A DNA stretch of 64,000 nucleotides, from positions 242 through 64,241 of the forward strand of contig NZ_PVSS01000009.1 of NCBI RefSeq assembly GCF_003025005.1, in the 5' to 3' direction. Below the pieces are notes generated by a model, which was not told where the DNA came from, did not search any database, and saw only the letters and a program-made list of their open reading frames with translations. This DNA comes from Brumimicrobium mesophilum (GTDB taxonomy: Bacteria; Bacteroidota; Bacteroidia; Flavobacteriales_D; Crocinitomicaceae). Both the position numbers and the translations under genes were made by a program. Positions 1-9,908 of the stretch are shown one piece after another; within the stretch, counting starts at the first letter, position 1; each line of letters begins with the position of its first letter.

Positions 1-51
1 ACAGCTTGGGGCAAGATTCTTCTCCTCGATAGGTTGAGAATCACTAATTAA

Positions 52-1002
52 TTATTTATTCATGAATATTTTAGATTCATATCTATCATCATAACTTATT
101 AAATACGATAATCCATCCTTTATTAAACCTGTCTTGATAAACTTGTTCTTAGCTGAATTGAATAAATATATTCTTTCCTCGCTAAATAAATGAATGTTTT
201 CTTGATAAAATTTATTTTTAACTAGTTTTTCACCCCTTCTCAAAAACTTATCCTTGTGAACCCATGAACTATTTAAGTATAAATATTTTATTTTCAGATC
301 ATCATCAAACATTACCCTACTATCATGATTGAAATAATTATTCTCCAATTTCAGTACTCTTCTAAAAGAAAGTATTTTTCTTTGTACAAATGAACGAAAA
401 TCATTTTTTCTCAAACTATTAAAAACCATTTCCACATTAAACCTATCCCAATCGTCATCAATTAAATTTAGTGCTTTATTTACTTTGCTCCAGCTTAATG
501 AAACCAACAAACTATCCGTATTGAACCTTATTGTATCATAAGCTTTCTGTAAGTCAATAGAAATAGTAGGATATAAACTTTGATAAAATTTCAAAGAATG
601 ACTATCCATTGACGGGCCTGTAATACCGAACACGTGAAGCTTTGTATTCTCTGCCGCTTTATCAAGTAGGTAATTTAAAAATCCGATTTTATATTTTAAC
701 TCTCCTCCTATTTCAAAATCATTTGTAGTAAACCTACATTTACAATCAGTAAGTTTATATTGAAAAAAACTATGGTCCACATCTACAATTACAGCCAAGC
801 TAAGAGAGTCCTTCTCAACATGCTCAATCATTTCTCGATAGAACACATATGAGATACTATCAATACTACTATTTCCAAAAAGATTGTATACATCATAATT
901 TTCTTCGAATATATTATCTTTTTGAATAATGCTTTGAGAAAGTAAAAGTTGAGTATTTACACAAAAATATAGAAGCAATAACAAAGCTTGTGATTTTTTC
1001 AT
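52..1002 (-). CDS. Exported protein of unknown function, coupled to the RHS tip
   Basis: I do not recognise this family. The product (about 316 residues from the preferred start) opens with a clear signal peptide (MKKSQ, a leucine-rich core, then a small-residue cleavage region near LLLSQS), so it should be exported; the rest looks globular and is rich in charged and aromatic residues, with one Cys-Lys-Cys. An open frame extends eight codons upstream to 1026, but that start would overlap the RHS gene and place residues before the signal peptide, so the ATG at 1002 is preferred. Only four bases separate the RHS stop (1007-1009) from this start, so the two genes are probably co-translated. By position it could be an immunity or accessory protein for the RHS tip, but no sequence feature shows that function. 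Confidence 0.6.
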   Translation of the reverse strand: MKKSQALLLLLYFCVNTQLLLSQSIIQKDNIFEENYDVYNLFGNSSIDSISYVFYREMIEHVEKDSLSLAVIVDVDHSFFQYKLTDCKCRFTTNDFEIGGELKYKIGFLNYLLDKAAENTKLHVFGITGPSMDSHSLKFYQSLYPTISIDLQKAYDTIRFNTDSLLVSLSWSKVNKALNLIDDDWDRFNVEMVFNSLRKNDFRSFVQRKILSFRRVLKLENNYFNHDSRVMFDDDLKIKYLYLNSSWVHKDKFLRRGEKLVKNKFYQENIHLFSEERIYLFNSAKNKFIKTGLIKDGLSYLISYDDRYESKIFMNK

Positions 1003-1006
1003 GGTA

Positions 1007-1996
1007 TTATGGTTTTTCAAAAACAACTTGCCCTTTTCGAGACATCTTTCTAGCCTCTTTAGTTGTAGTACCCTCTCTAGATGTATTTTCTGTTGTAGTT
1101 ATTCTATAGCTAAATCGTGAGCCAGGAGAGGGAGAATTTCCATTGACAGTTATATTTAATTTATTCGTACCAGAAGGTACGTTTATGATTCCTGATGTAT
1201 ATGAATTTGAGACCTCCCCATTTGCATTAGCACCAGGTAAATTTGCCGTGTCGAAAAGAATATTCCCATTGTTATCTGAAATTTGAATTCTATCACCAAT
1301 TGGACGATTATCTCCAGTAATACTAAATGACTGAAAACCACTGGAAACAAAAGAGTTAATCGTTTTAAAATCTTGTCCTTCAGTATTTGGTATACCTTCT
1401 ACATCATTGTTTATTCCAGTAACGTAATCAGTAGGTCTATACTCATAATTAACTTGAATTGAAGATGATGATCCTCCAGGTTTTCTTTTTGATTTTCTTT
1501 GTAGTCTTTTTGCTAACCTATTATACCTTCCAACCCTTTCAACAACACTCTCATCAACTTTTATTATTGTGGGTTTAGTCCATGAAGCATCATCGTGTCG
1601 TCCACTTCCATTCCCACTATATGAAGTAGATCGATATATGTGTAAGTTATTATCTTTTCGATCTTTTGCAAATTGATCTGCAAAAACTGGGTCGTTTCTT
1701 TTTCTAAAAGCTATTTGCATTCTAACTTTAAACCATCCAAACAAACCTCCATTTAATCTCATAGGAACAATTATCCTTTCACCATCAGGATCTTTATGAC
1801 CTATTGGGTTGTTAGCCACAAAATTATAAGGACTTTGATCAATGTATTCTGATTCCAAAGGATCAGTACTCAACCACCTCCCAACTCTAGGGTCGTATAT
1901 TCTAGCTCCAAAATCAAGGCTATTCCCCTCTCCTTTAATCTTATCATCTTTCTCCATGCCATTGAAGCCATAACGGTACGAACCTAAACTCAACAT
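1007..1996 (-). CDS. Orphan RHS-repeat core tip with unrecognised C-terminal domain
   Basis: Residues about 8-73 match the conserved RHS-associated core: a YRYGFNGMEKD start, the GARIYDPRVGRWLSTDPLE signature, then SPYNFVANNPI and a DPDGE end. In complete RHS proteins this core follows a long YD-repeat shell and precedes a variable toxin or effector. Here the shell is missing and the 329-residue ORF begins with the core itself. The remaining ~250 residues contain a basic segment (RLAKRLQRKSKRKPGG) and then a beta-rich, Gly/Asn/Ser-rich region; I see no nuclease or deaminase motif. The ATG directly follows the TAG of the T9SS gene upstream and is in the same frame. It is most likely a displaced RHS cassette that recombines with a full RHS locus elsewhere; a functional stand-alone protein is the alternative. 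Confidence 0.7.
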   Translation of the reverse strand: MLSLGSYRYGFNGMEKDDKIKGEGNSLDFGARIYDPRVGRWLSTDPLESEYIDQSPYNFVANNPIGHKDPDGERIIVPMRLNGGLFGWFKVRMQIAFRKRNDPVFADQFAKDRKDNNLHIYRSTSYSGNGSGRHDDASWTKPTIIKVDESVVERVGRYNRLAKRLQRKSKRKPGGSSSSIQVNYEYRPTDYVTGINNDVEGIPNTEGQDFKTINSFVSSGFQSFSITGDNRPIGDRIQISDNNGNILFDTANLPGANANGEVSNSYTSGIINVPSGTNKLNITVNGNSPSPGSRFSYRITTTENTSREGTTTKEARKMSRKGQVVFEKP

Positions 1997-3856
1997 CTAC
2001 TTCGAAATTACAATTTTCTCAACTCTCATAAAACTCTCTTTACCTATTCTTACGAGGTAAATCCCATTTGAAAGTGTGGTTTTGTCAAAGGAAGTTTTAA
2101 TTTTTCCATCGACTGTGCTTTTAGTTTGACGCTCGATTAATTTTCCACTGATGTCGAATAAATCGATGTACATTTCTGAAGAATTAGGTAGGAAATTTCC
2201 TTCAACTATGATTTGATCTTCGTTTTGAATTAAAACTAAAGTTGGGTCATTTGTTAAACTTTCATTTTCTACACTCACCTGACTTTGAAGATTGAAAGAA
2301 AATATTCTTGTTTTCCTTGCTCCAAATGCACCAATGTATTCTCCAGTGTACCAAAATTCCTGTCCATTTGGTGATAATGACATGTGAGAGTAATCTCCAA
2401 ACCGATTTCCTCCCGATTGCGCTGATAGACCTTTCTGAGCCCAAGTTTCTGTAAAAGTGAACTCACCTAAATTATCATTAGAAAAACGTCCTGTTGCTGC
2501 TAAACCCGGATATTCCGTAGTTCCAGATACTGAGTATCCCATTCCGATATGACCATTATAATCCATGGCAATACTTCCCAAAAAACGACTATTTCCATCA
2601 TCAATTGAATAGGTTCCTTGTTGATGAATTCCCCAATCATCTCCATCATTATCTTGACGCAATTCATACCAACGAATACCAGCAGTATTCTCATCATCGA
2701 TATCTACAACATTACAAAGTAAAACTGTATTATAAGTTGGCCATTTTAAATATTGTGCTCTATAGTTGAAAACTGAAGCGATAGCATCTAATTTTTGATT
2801 AGATGCTTGTTGTTCGATGTCATCCCAAGAATTCGTAAATGTTGAATTAAAAGGTACAGTAATAATTTCTTGGTCAATTACAATGGAAGAGTTGTTGGGA
2901 ATATTCCAATCCGTAGTCATCTTCAAAACTTTTATGTGATCTTCGGTAACTGATCCACTCCACGAATCATCTTGAAACAAAAACATGCTAATTGGAGTTC
3001 CATAAGGCGGTAAATCTCCATCCGCATCAGCAGGCAATACACTGTTAAACCCGTATTCTCTAGCAAAATCCGGTAAATCCAAATTAATCATAGAAGCTGT
3101 GGGGTCACCAACTAACATTTTATCACGTTCGAAAGCTACAACACCTTTTCCTTGCGTGTTTGATGTCATATAATAACCATCCGACCAAACAGAATACTTT
3201 GGATAATCAGGGAAACGGTTAAAGGAAAAAGAATATAAGTGATAAGCTCCAGTTGGATCATCAGATAGTGATACAGCAAGTAGAATTTCATTTGACCCCG
3301 TTTGAAATTGGGTAACGACAAATCTATCAGCGTGTCTGTCGTACATCACAATAGGATCTCCAGAATTCGAAGACCCTGGCCATAAATTATTTAACTGGAT
3401 AACACCAGTAACAGGGGTACCATCTATGTTATATACACGATAAGCCGTATTTACTGCTTGAACATAATATTCATCACTCACAGCTCCTGAAGGATCTGGT
3501 GGAAAAGAACCATTCATTCCATCAAAATTTTCTAGTAGATTTACCTCACCACGCGGTTTTTCTGCAGGCCCTTTAGTGCTGAAGTTTTGACTCTTAATTA
3601 ATGGATCATATTTAAGAGGTAAAGCTGTCGAATCAATATATTCTGGTCGAACTCTATTTTTCCTCACTTTTGCTTCATCGTTATAATAAACTACCGAATT
3701 TTCATCATGAATTTGAGGTAAATCCTTCAATGGTTTAGACAAACCCATATAAGTTCCTTGTTTCTTTATTGCATTCGATTTATCCACTTCTTGAGCAAAA
3801 GAATTGGTACTTACAGATACGAAGAAAATGGTTATTAAAAAGTAAATATTTTTCAT
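1997..3856 (-). CDS. Secreted protein with T9SS type A sorting domain
   Basis: The 619-residue product has an N-terminal signal peptide (MKNIYFLITIFFVSVS, ending near SFAQ) and a typical T9SS C-terminal domain in the last ~80 residues, with the IDLFDISGKLIERQ strand motif, SNGIYLVRIG and a basic end VEKIVISK. The body has aromatic/Asp-rich patches (YDRHADRFVVTQF, YPKYSVWSDGYYMTSN, GMGYSVSG), which suggest a beta-propeller-like or surface-enzyme fold, but I cannot name an enzyme. It should cross the inner membrane by Sec and the outer membrane by T9SS, then be released or anchored at the surface. Its TAG stop is immediately followed by the in-frame ATG of the RHS tip. Confidence 0.8.
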   Translation of the reverse strand: MKNIYFLITIFFVSVSTNSFAQEVDKSNAIKKQGTYMGLSKPLKDLPQIHDENSVVYYNDEAKVRKNRVRPEYIDSTALPLKYDPLIKSQNFSTKGPAEKPRGEVNLLENFDGMNGSFPPDPSGAVSDEYYVQAVNTAYRVYNIDGTPVTGVIQLNNLWPGSSNSGDPIVMYDRHADRFVVTQFQTGSNEILLAVSLSDDPTGAYHLYSFSFNRFPDYPKYSVWSDGYYMTSNTQGKGVVAFERDKMLVGDPTASMINLDLPDFAREYGFNSVLPADADGDLPPYGTPISMFLFQDDSWSGSVTEDHIKVLKMTTDWNIPNNSSIVIDQEIITVPFNSTFTNSWDDIEQQASNQKLDAIASVFNYRAQYLKWPTYNTVLLCNVVDIDDENTAGIRWYELRQDNDGDDWGIHQQGTYSIDDGNSRFLGSIAMDYNGHIGMGYSVSGTTEYPGLAATGRFSNDNLGEFTFTETWAQKGLSAQSGGNRFGDYSHMSLSPNGQEFWYTGEYIGAFGARKTRIFSFNLQSQVSVENESLTNDPTLVLIQNEDQIIVEGNFLPNSSEMYIDLFDISGKLIERQTKSTVDGKIKTSFDKTTLSNGIYLVRIGKESFMRVEKIVISK

Positions 3857-4089
3857 GTTATAAATATACTGAGATTAAACTCAATTTACTAAACGATTTA
3901 AGTTGGAAATATTGTAAGGCTAGTTTTTAATGATTAATGGTAAATTATTAATGATTAACGTGAGTGTGTAGACCGAGAGTGCAACCACGAGTTGAAAACT
4001 CGCGGTAACACTCGCGGCGACATTCACGGTGACACTAGTGATAGCACAAGTAAGGCTTTGGACTTTGGAAAAAGATGTTAAAAAGAAAA
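3857..4089. repeat. Intergenic region with 12-bp tandem repeats and a short hairpin
   Basis: This gene-free stretch contains a degenerate 12-bp tandem unit at 3998-4033 (ACTCGCGGTAAC, ACTCGCGGCGAC, ATTCACGGTGAC), followed by a weaker fourth copy. Directly before it, overlapping its first bases, is the hairpin CGAGTT-GAA-AACTCG (3988-4002). The same stem with another loop occurs at 20202-20216 downstream of the OmpA-family gene. AT-rich TTAATGATTAA-type words (3928-3959) recur at 18980-19055. The only ORF over the repeats is a repeat artefact and is not annotated. Confidence 0.6.
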
Positions 4090-4113
4090 AAGCCATCCTC
4101 AAAGAGAATGGCT
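4073..4113 (-). terminator. rny: Rho-independent terminator of the rny transcript
   Basis: Read on the minus strand, AGCCATTCTC-TTT-GAGGATGGCT (4113 to 4091) forms a 10-bp stem with one mismatch, followed by a run rich in T (TTTTTTCTTTTTAA). It lies about 35 bases downstream of the rny stop codon. Confidence 0.8.
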
Positions 4114-4147
4114 TGTATAATATGAATATTTAAAAATTCGTAATTAT

Positions 4148-5680
4148 CTACTTGGCGTAGTTAACTGATCTTCTTTCACGAATCAAAGTAACTTTCACTT
4201 GACCTGGGTAGGTCATTTCAGTTTGAATTTTTTGTGAGATGGCAAAAGAAAGTTCATCCGCTTTTAAATCGGATACTTTCTCGCTTTCTACCATAACGCG
4301 CAATTCTCTACCTGCTTGAATCGCATAAGCTTTAATTACACCGTCATAAGAAAGGGCGTGATTTTCTAATTCTTTAATTCTATTGATGTAAGATTCTACA
4401 ACCTCACGACGAGCTCCAGGTCTTGCTCCAGAAATAGCATCTGCTATCTGAACAAGTGGAGAAATCATTGTTGTCATTTCTATTTCATCGTGGTGAGCTC
4501 CAATTGCGTTACACACATCTGGTTTTTCACCAAATTTCTCAGCAATTTTCATCCCCAAGATTGCGTGTGGCAATTCTGGTTCGTCTTCAGGAACTTTTCC
4601 AATATCGTGAAGCAAACCAGCACGTTTCGCTAATTTCACATTCAAGCCTAACTCTGAAGCCATGATTGCACAAATATTCGCTACTTCTCTACTGTGTTGC
4701 AATAGGTTTTGTCCGTAAGAAGAACGGTATTTCATTCGACCTACCATTTTCAATAATTCAGGATGTAAACCATGAATTCCTAAATCGATACAAGTACGAC
4801 GGCCAGTTTCAGCGATTTCATCATCCAAAGATTTTCTTGTTTTCGCAACAACTTCTTCAATACGCGCTGGGTGAATACGACCATCAGAAACCAATTGGTG
4901 CATAGATAATCTTGCTATTTCTCTTCTTACTGGATCAAAACAAGAAAGTAAAATTGCTTCTGGTGTATCGTCAACAACGATTTCAACTCCAGTAGCTGCT
5001 TCTAAAGCACGAATATTTCTACCTTCACGACCAATAATTCTACCTTTTACCTCATCTGAATCAATGTTGAATACAGAAACAGCATTTTCAACTGCTTGCT
5101 CATGTGCAACACGTTGAATAGCTTGGATAATGATTTTCTTCGCTTCTCTGTTAGCGTTCAATTTCGCCTCATCAACAATATCTTTAATATGTGACATTGC
5201 TCCTGTTCTCGCTTCATCCTTTAAAGCTTCCATTAACTGTTTTTTGGCCTCGTCGACATCCATTCCTGAAATACGAGACAGCTCTAAAACACGCTTATCT
5301 TGAATTTTTTCTAATTCATCTTGTTTGGTCTGAACCAATTGAATCTTTTCTTCTAAAGATGCTGTTTTCGAATCAATGGATTTTTCCTTGCGGTTATTTT
5401 CTTCAATTTTTTTCGATAAATTTTTCTCTTTAGCTTTAGTTCTATCTTCTGCAGATTGTAATTTACGCTCACGATCTTTCATTGTTTTCTCGTGACTTTC
5501 TTTCAAGTTTAAGAATTTCTCTTTTGCCTGAATAATCTTGTCTTTTTTTATTGACTCACCCTCGGTTTCAGCCTCTTTAAGGATTTGTTCTTTTCTTTTC
5601 TTTAATAGTACATTTTGCACTACCACGGCAAGTATGACCCCTACTATCAGCCCTATACTTATCCCTATTATTATTTCCAT
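4148..5680 (-). CDS. rny: Ribonuclease Y
   Basis: RNase Y is a membrane-anchored endoribonuclease that starts mRNA decay. The 510-residue length is typical. Residues 1-26 form the N-terminal membrane anchor, followed by a long Lys/Glu-rich coiled coil to about residue 150. The KH domain carries the [17 protein letters not shown] motif near 215-231, and the HD phosphohydrolase domain has its metal-binding pair in GLLHDIGK (His358, Asp359) with a downstream GAHHDE. The start at 5680 gives the intact membrane anchor. It lies 91 bases downstream of zapA on the same strand and is probably co-transcribed with it; a terminator follows the stop. Confidence 0.97.
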   Translation of the reverse strand: MEIIIGISIGLIVGVILAVVVQNVLLKKRKEQILKEAETEGESIKKDKIIQAKEKFLNLKESHEKTMKDRERKLQSAEDRTKAKEKNLSKKIEENNRKEKSIDSKTASLEEKIQLVQTKQDELEKIQDKRVLELSRISGMDVDEAKKQLMEALKDEARTGAMSHIKDIVDEAKLNANREAKKIIIQAIQRVAHEQAVENAVSVFNIDSDEVKGRIIGREGRNIRALEAATGVEIVVDDTPEAILLSCFDPVRREIARLSMHQLVSDGRIHPARIEEVVAKTRKSLDDEIAETGRRTCIDLGIHGLHPELLKMVGRMKYRSSYGQNLLQHSREVANICAIMASELGLNVKLAKRAGLLHDIGKVPEDEPELPHAILGMKIAEKFGEKPDVCNAIGAHHDEIEMTTMISPLVQIADAISGARPGARREVVESYINRIKELENHALSYDGVIKAYAIQAGRELRVMVESEKVSDLKADELSFAISQKIQTEMTYPGQVKVTLIRERRSVNYAK

Positions 5681-5771
5681 AATTATTAAAAATTAAAAAT
5701 CCCAAATCTCTTAAGAGCAGGAATGCTATTAAAAAAAATGGGAAACGTTTATAACAAAATATGCAAGCTTA

Positions 5772-6059
5772 TTATTCTCCTTCTACAGTTTGTGACAATA
5801 AGGTTAAAGCCTCTAGCACATCCGATTTTACTACTCGCTCCTTACCATCTGAAGGAGTTGCATTTGCTCGTGTGGCCAATTGCAATGAAGTCATTGCTAA
5901 TAAATCTTGCATATCTTTTACTGCATAACTCTCTTGTAGCTTTTGAACATTGGTATTAATGTCTTCCACAGCTTTACGGATCTTTTCCTCCTCACCTTCA
6001 TTGATGGTAAGCGGATAATTTCTTCCGGCAATAACTATTTTAATTGACACTTTACTCAT
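5772..6059 (-). CDS. zapA: Cell division protein ZapA
   Basis: ZapA binds FtsZ and bundles its filaments at the division site. The 95-residue product has the family's N-terminal strand pattern (SVKIVIAGRNYPLTI, here KVSIKIVIAGRNYPLTI) and the EEEKIRKAVEDIN segment that begins the C-terminal coiled-coil helix. The length and the acidic C-terminus are as expected. It starts six bases after the stop of the coiled-coil gene upstream, so the two are translationally close. Confidence 0.93.
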   Translation of the reverse strand: MSKVSIKIVIAGRNYPLTINEGEEEKIRKAVEDINTNVQKLQESYAVKDMQDLLAMTSLQLATRANATPSDGKERVVKSDVLEALTLLSQTVEGE

Positions 6060-6065
6060 ATATAT

Positions 6066-6362
6066 TTATGCTTTCAATCGACCTATACAGTCATCTATTT
6101 CCCTAACTAACGCGTCTATTTGAGCTTCATTTCCTTTCTTATCTTGATCTTCAAGTGAAAGGCGTTCCTCATGTTGACGCTTTAAACCATCGTACTTTTC
6201 CCTGAAATCTTCAACCTCTTCCTCGCGCTGACCTAATTTTTCATTAAGCAATTGCACTTCTGATGCTAATTTTATGTTTTCAGTTTTAACATCCACTAAA
6301 GCAGCTCGCATCTTTGCGACCTTAGACTCTATTTCTGCTATGACTTTTTGAATTTCTTCCAT
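6066..6362 (-). CDS. Small coiled-coil protein, possibly ZapB-like
   Basis: The 98 residues are almost entirely predicted coiled coil: heptad-like Leu/Ile/Val positions among Lys and Glu, from EEIQKVIAEIESKVAKM to the end. There is no signal peptide or membrane segment. Genes of this type commonly sit directly upstream of zapA in Bacteroidota; a role in the division apparatus follows from position and ZapB-like character, not from a diagnostic motif. A promoter box lies 17 bases before the ATG, making this the likely first gene of the zapA-rny transcript. Confidence 0.75.
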   Translation of the reverse strand: MEEIQKVIAEIESKVAKMRAALVDVKTENIKLASEVQLLNEKLGQREEEVEDFREKYDGLKRQHEERLSLEDQDKKGNEAQIDALVREIDDCIGRLKA

Positions 6363-6379
6363 TTTTTGTACGAATCACA

Positions 6380-6387
6380 CAAAGATA
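6380..6387 (-). promoter_or_regulatory. Predicted -7 promoter box for the zap/rny operon
   Basis: TATCTTTG on the minus strand matches the Bacteroidota -7 consensus TAnnTTTG, 17 bases before the ATG of the coiled-coil gene. No convincing -33 TTTG was seen at the usual spacing. Confidence 0.55.
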
Positions 6388-6434
6388 ATATTTGCATGGA
6401 TATAAAACAATTATTTTTTCGAATGATTTTTCAT

Positions 6435-6485
6435 GTAGAGGCGCAATGTTTTATAATGTGGAGACGCAATGCATTGCGCCTCCAC
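6435..6485. repeat. Three copies of a 14-bp unit forming a palindrome
   Basis: The unit GTRGAGRCGCAATG occurs as GTAGAGGCGCAATG (6435-6448), GTGGAGACGCAATG (6458-6471) and, inverted, CATTGCGCCTCCAC (6472-6485). The last two copies form a 28-bp palindrome with one mismatch. It begins about 10 bases beyond the icmF stop codon and is markedly more GC-rich than its surroundings. REP-like palindromes with a GCAATG/CATTGC centre are scattered through many bacterial genomes; this looks like one of them and may act as a 3'-end structure for icmF mRNA. Confidence 0.75.
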
Positions 6486-6496
6486 GATTTAAAATA

Positions 6497-9400
6497 TTAC
6501 ATATTTCTTCTGTACTGCCCTCCTACATCAAACAAAGCACTTGTAATCTGTCCTAAAGAACAGAATTTACTTGCTTCCATTAATTTTTCGAACATATTCT
6601 CATTCTTGATGGCTGCTTCTTGAAGAATTGTCAACCATTTTTCTGATTCAGTTTTACGGGCTTCTTTTAAATCAGAAAGCATTTCAATTTGATATTGCTT
6701 TTCTTCTTCAGTTGCACGAATTACTTCTTTTGGAACAATCGTTGGCGAACCTGTTGAACTTTTGAAAGTATTTACTCCTATAATTGGAAATTCACCTGTA
6801 TGTTTCAAGGTTTCGTAATGCAACGACTCTTCTTGAATTTTTGAACGTTGGTACATTGTTTCCATTGCTCCAAGAACTCCTCCTCTTTCTGCAATTCTAT
6901 CGAATTCAGTTAAAACAGCTTCTTCAACTAAATCAGTTAACTCTTCAATGATGAACGAACCTTGAATTGGATTTTCGTTTTTAGTTAAACCTAACTCCTT
7001 GTTGATGATTAGCTGAATTGCCATTGCTCTACGTACAGAGTTTTCTGTAGGTGTTGTAATTGCCTCATCATAAGCATTTGTATGCAATGAATTACAGTTG
7101 TCGTAAATTGCATAAAGCGCTTGTAAAGTTGTACGAATATCGTTGAAATCAATTTCTTGAGCGTGTAACGAACGACCAGATGTTTGAATGTGGTATTTCA
7201 ACATTTGAGCACGTTTGTTTGCTCCGTATTTCTCACGCATTGCTTTCGCCCAAATTCTTCTTGCCACTCTACCAATAACAGCATATTCTGGATCAACTCC
7301 ATTTGAGAAGAAGAATGAAAGATTTGGACCAAATTCATTGATATCCATTCCACGGCTTAGGTAATACTCAACATACGTAAATCCGTTAGAAAGTGTCAAT
7401 GCCAATTGTGTAATTGGGTTTGCTCCTGCTTCAGAAATATGGTATCCAGAAATTGATACAGAATAGAAATTTCTAACTTTTTCAGAAATGAAGTATTCCT
7501 GAACATCTCCCATTAAACGCAAAGCAAATTCTGTAGAGAAAATACACGTGTTTTGAGCTTGATCTTCTTTCAAGATATCTGCTTGAACTGTTCCACGAAC
7601 AACAGAAAGCGTATTTTTCTTGATTTCTTCATAAACATCTGCTGGTAAAACTTGATCTCCAGTTATTCCTAACAACATTAATCCAAGTCCATCATTTCCT
7701 TGAGGAAGATCGCCTTGATAAACAGGTTGTTTTGTACCCAAAGCATCGAAAATTGATTTTATCTTCTGACGAACTTCATCTTCTAATCCGTTTTCTTTAA
7801 TATATTTTTCACAAGCCTGGTCAATTGCAGCATTCATGAAATATCCTAACAACATTGGCGCTGGACCATTAATTGTCATTGATACAGATGTTTTAGGATC
7901 ACTTAAATCGAATCCAGAATACAACTTCTTGGCATCATCTAAACAGCAAATCGAAACACCTGAATTACCGATTTTACCATAAATATCTGGACGTTCAGCT
8001 GGATCATTTCCATATAAAGTAACAGAATCAAAAGCTGTTGAAAGTCGTTTTGCTGGCATTCCCAAACTTACGTAATGGAAACGTTTATTAGTACGCTCAG
8101 GCCCTCCTTCACCCGCAAACATTCTTGTTGGATCTTCTCCTTCACGTTTGAATGGGAATAATCCGGCGGTATAAGGATATTCTCCTGGTACATTTTCTTG
8201 CAATAACCATCTTAAAATATCTCCCCAAGAAGAATATTTTGGTAAAGCTATTTTAGGTATCTGTAAATGAGAAAGTGACTCTGAATGGGTTTGAATTTTT
8301 AATTCTTTATCTCTCACTTTAAATTTAAAAACTGGGTCTTTGTATTTTTGAACTGTATCTCCCCAAGTTTCGATTGCCACCATATTGTGTGGGTTCAAAT
8401 CCATTTTCAATTTCTCGAAAGTTTCAGTCAAACCTTTAACCAATCTATCTTTATCATCCATTTCACTGTCAGAAATAGTTTCAATTGATTTTTGAACGGC
8501 ATACATTTTATCTGCAACAATCACTTGTGCATCAACCCAACGGTCATAATTACGGTTGCTTTCAGAAATTTCTGATAAATAACGTGTTCTTTCCGGTGGA
8601 ATAACAAAAATCTTCTCAGACATTTCATCTGTAATCTCGAAAGTAGATTCTAGTTTCGTATCGGTTTTCTCCTTCAATGTTTCCAAAAGTACTTTGTACA
8701 ATTGGTTCATTCCTGGATCATTAAATTGCGATGCAATCGTCCCAAAAACTGGCATTGAATCTACCGGGTCATCAAATTTTACGTGATTTCTTTGGTATTG
8801 TTTACGTACATCTCTCAATGCATCTAAAGCTCCACGTTTATCGAATTTATTTAAGGCGATAACATCCGCAAAGTCCAGCATATCAATTTTCTCTAATTGT
8901 GTTGCTGCTCCATATTCTGGTGTCATTACGTACAAACTCACATCAGAATGTTCCATAATCTCAGTATCAGACTGACCAATTCCAGAAGTTTCTAGAATAA
9001 TCAAATCAAATTCAGCTGCTTTTAGCACCAATAATGCTTCACCAACATATTTTGACAAGGCTAAGTTAGATTGTCTAGTTGCCAAAGAGCGCATGTATAC
9101 CCTATCGCTAGAAATTGAATTCATACGAATACGGTCACCCAATAAAGCTCCTCCTGTTTTTCTTTTCGAAGGGTCAACAGAAACAACAGCTATTTTTTTG
9201 TCATCGAAATCGATTAAGAAACGGCGAACCAATTCATCTACCAAAGATGATTTACCTGCACCACCTGTCCCAGTGATTCCTAAAACAGGAACATTAGCTT
9301 TTTCAGCCAAACCGTGCATTTCGTCTAATAGAGCTTTCGATTCTTCAGGATAATTTTCTGCAGCTGAAATCACTTTAGCGATATCTGCATCTTTCTTATT

Positions 9401-9877
9401 CTTTAGAGTTTTTGGATCAATTTTCACGTTTTGTCCAACTGGAAAGTCAGATTTCTCTATTAAATCATTGATCATTCCTTGCAAGCCCATTTCACGACCA
9501 TCATCTGGATGATAAATTCTCGTGATTCCATAAGCTTGTAATTCTTCGATTTCAGAAGGTAGAATTGTTCCACCTCCCCCAGCAAATATTTTGATTTGCG
9601 GTGCTCCTCTTTCTTGGAGCAAATCGTACATATATTTTAAATATTCTGTATGACCTCCTTGGTAAGAAGTCATTGCAATTGCTTGTACATCTTCTTGAAT
9701 TGCGCAATTCACCACCTCATCAACACTTCTATCGTGCCCAAGGTGTATCACTTCACAACCGGAAGCTTGGATGATTCTACGCATTACGTTAATAGCTGCG
9801 TCGTGGCCGTCAAAAAGTGAGGCTGCGGTAACTATTCTAACTTTATTCTTTGTTTTATAAGGTAATATTTTCTCCAT
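6497..9877 (-). CDS. icmF: Fused isobutyryl-CoA mutase/GTPase (IcmF-like, B12-dependent)
   Basis: IcmF uses adenosylcobalamin to interconvert isobutyryl-CoA and n-butyryl-CoA and carries its own G-protein chaperone. The 1126 residues show the fused order: a cobalamin-binding domain (FDGHD at 22-26, with His25 as the likely lower cobalt ligand), a MeaB/ArgK-like GTPase with P-loop [10 protein letters not shown] near residue 200, and a C-terminal mutase TIM barrel. Substrate-region motifs [19 protein letters not shown] and [12 protein letters not shown] favour the IcmF family over methylmalonyl-CoA mutase, which has a Tyr/Arg pair instead; related branched acyl-CoA substrates (for example pivalyl-CoA) cannot be excluded. 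It has its own promoter box at 9901-9908. Confidence 0.92.
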   Translation of the reverse strand: MEKILPYKTKNKVRIVTAASLFDGHDAAINVMRRIIQASGCEVIHLGHDRSVDEVVNCAIQEDVQAIAMTSYQGGHTEYLKYMYDLLQERGAPQIKIFAGGGGTILPSEIEELQAYGITRIYHPDDGREMGLQGMINDLIEKSDFPVGQNVKIDPKTLKNKKDADIAKVISAAENYPEESKALLDEMHGLAEKANVPVLGITGTGGAGKSSLVDELVRRFLIDFDDKKIAVVSVDPSKRKTGGALLGDRIRMNSISSDRVYMRSLATRQSNLALSKYVGEALLVLKAAEFDLIILETSGIGQSDTEIMEHSDVSLYVMTPEYGAATQLEKIDMLDFADVIALNKFDKRGALDALRDVRKQYQRNHVKFDDPVDSMPVFGTIASQFNDPGMNQLYKVLLETLKEKTDTKLESTFEITDEMSEKIFVIPPERTRYLSEISESNRNYDRWVDAQVIVADKMYAVQKSIETISDSEMDDKDRLVKGLTETFEKLKMDLNPHNMVAIETWGDTVQKYKDPVFKFKVRDKELKIQTHSESLSHLQIPKIALPKYSSWGDILRWLLQENVPGEYPYTAGLFPFKREGEDPTRMFAGEGGPERTNKRFHYVSLGMPAKRLSTAFDSVTLYGNDPAERPDIYGKIGNSGVSICCLDDAKKLYSGFDLSDPKTSVSMTINGPAPMLLGYFMNAAIDQACEKYIKENGLEDEVRQKIKSIFDALGTKQPVYQGDLPQGNDGLGLMLLGITGDQVLPADVYEEIKKNTLSVVRGTVQADILKEDQAQNTCIFSTEFALRLMGDVQEYFISEKVRNFYSVSISGYHISEAGANPITQLALTLSNGFTYVEYYLSRGMDINEFGPNLSFFFSNGVDPEYAVIGRVARRIWAKAMREKYGANKRAQMLKYHIQTSGRSLHAQEIDFNDIRTTLQALYAIYDNCNSLHTNAYDEAITTPTENSVRRAMAIQLIINKELGLTKNENPIQGSFIIEELTDLVEEAVLTEFDRIAERGGVLGAMETMYQRSKIQEESLHYETLKHTGEFPIIGVNTFKSSTGSPTIVPKEVIRATEEEKQYQIEMLSDLKEARKTESEKWLTILQEAAIKNENMFEKLMEASKFCSLGQITSALFDVGGQYRRNM

Positions 9878-9900
9878 AATTTCAAAATACTGAATACCCG

Positions 9901-9908
9901 CAAATATA
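9901..9908 (-). promoter_or_regulatory. Predicted -7 promoter box for icmF
   Basis: TATATTTG on the minus strand matches TAnnTTTG and ends 23 bases before the icmF ATG, giving a short predicted leader. The rest of 9909-10136 holds no gene that I can support. Confidence 0.55.

Noticed and set aside
3920-4102. 60-codon frame over the intergenic repeats
   Set aside because: Its translation simply mirrors the 12-bp repeats, and a terminator overlaps its 5' end.
5681-5771. A 6S RNA gene next to zapA, as in E. coli
   Set aside because: The 91-base gap between zapA and rny is too short and shows no long rod-like structure.
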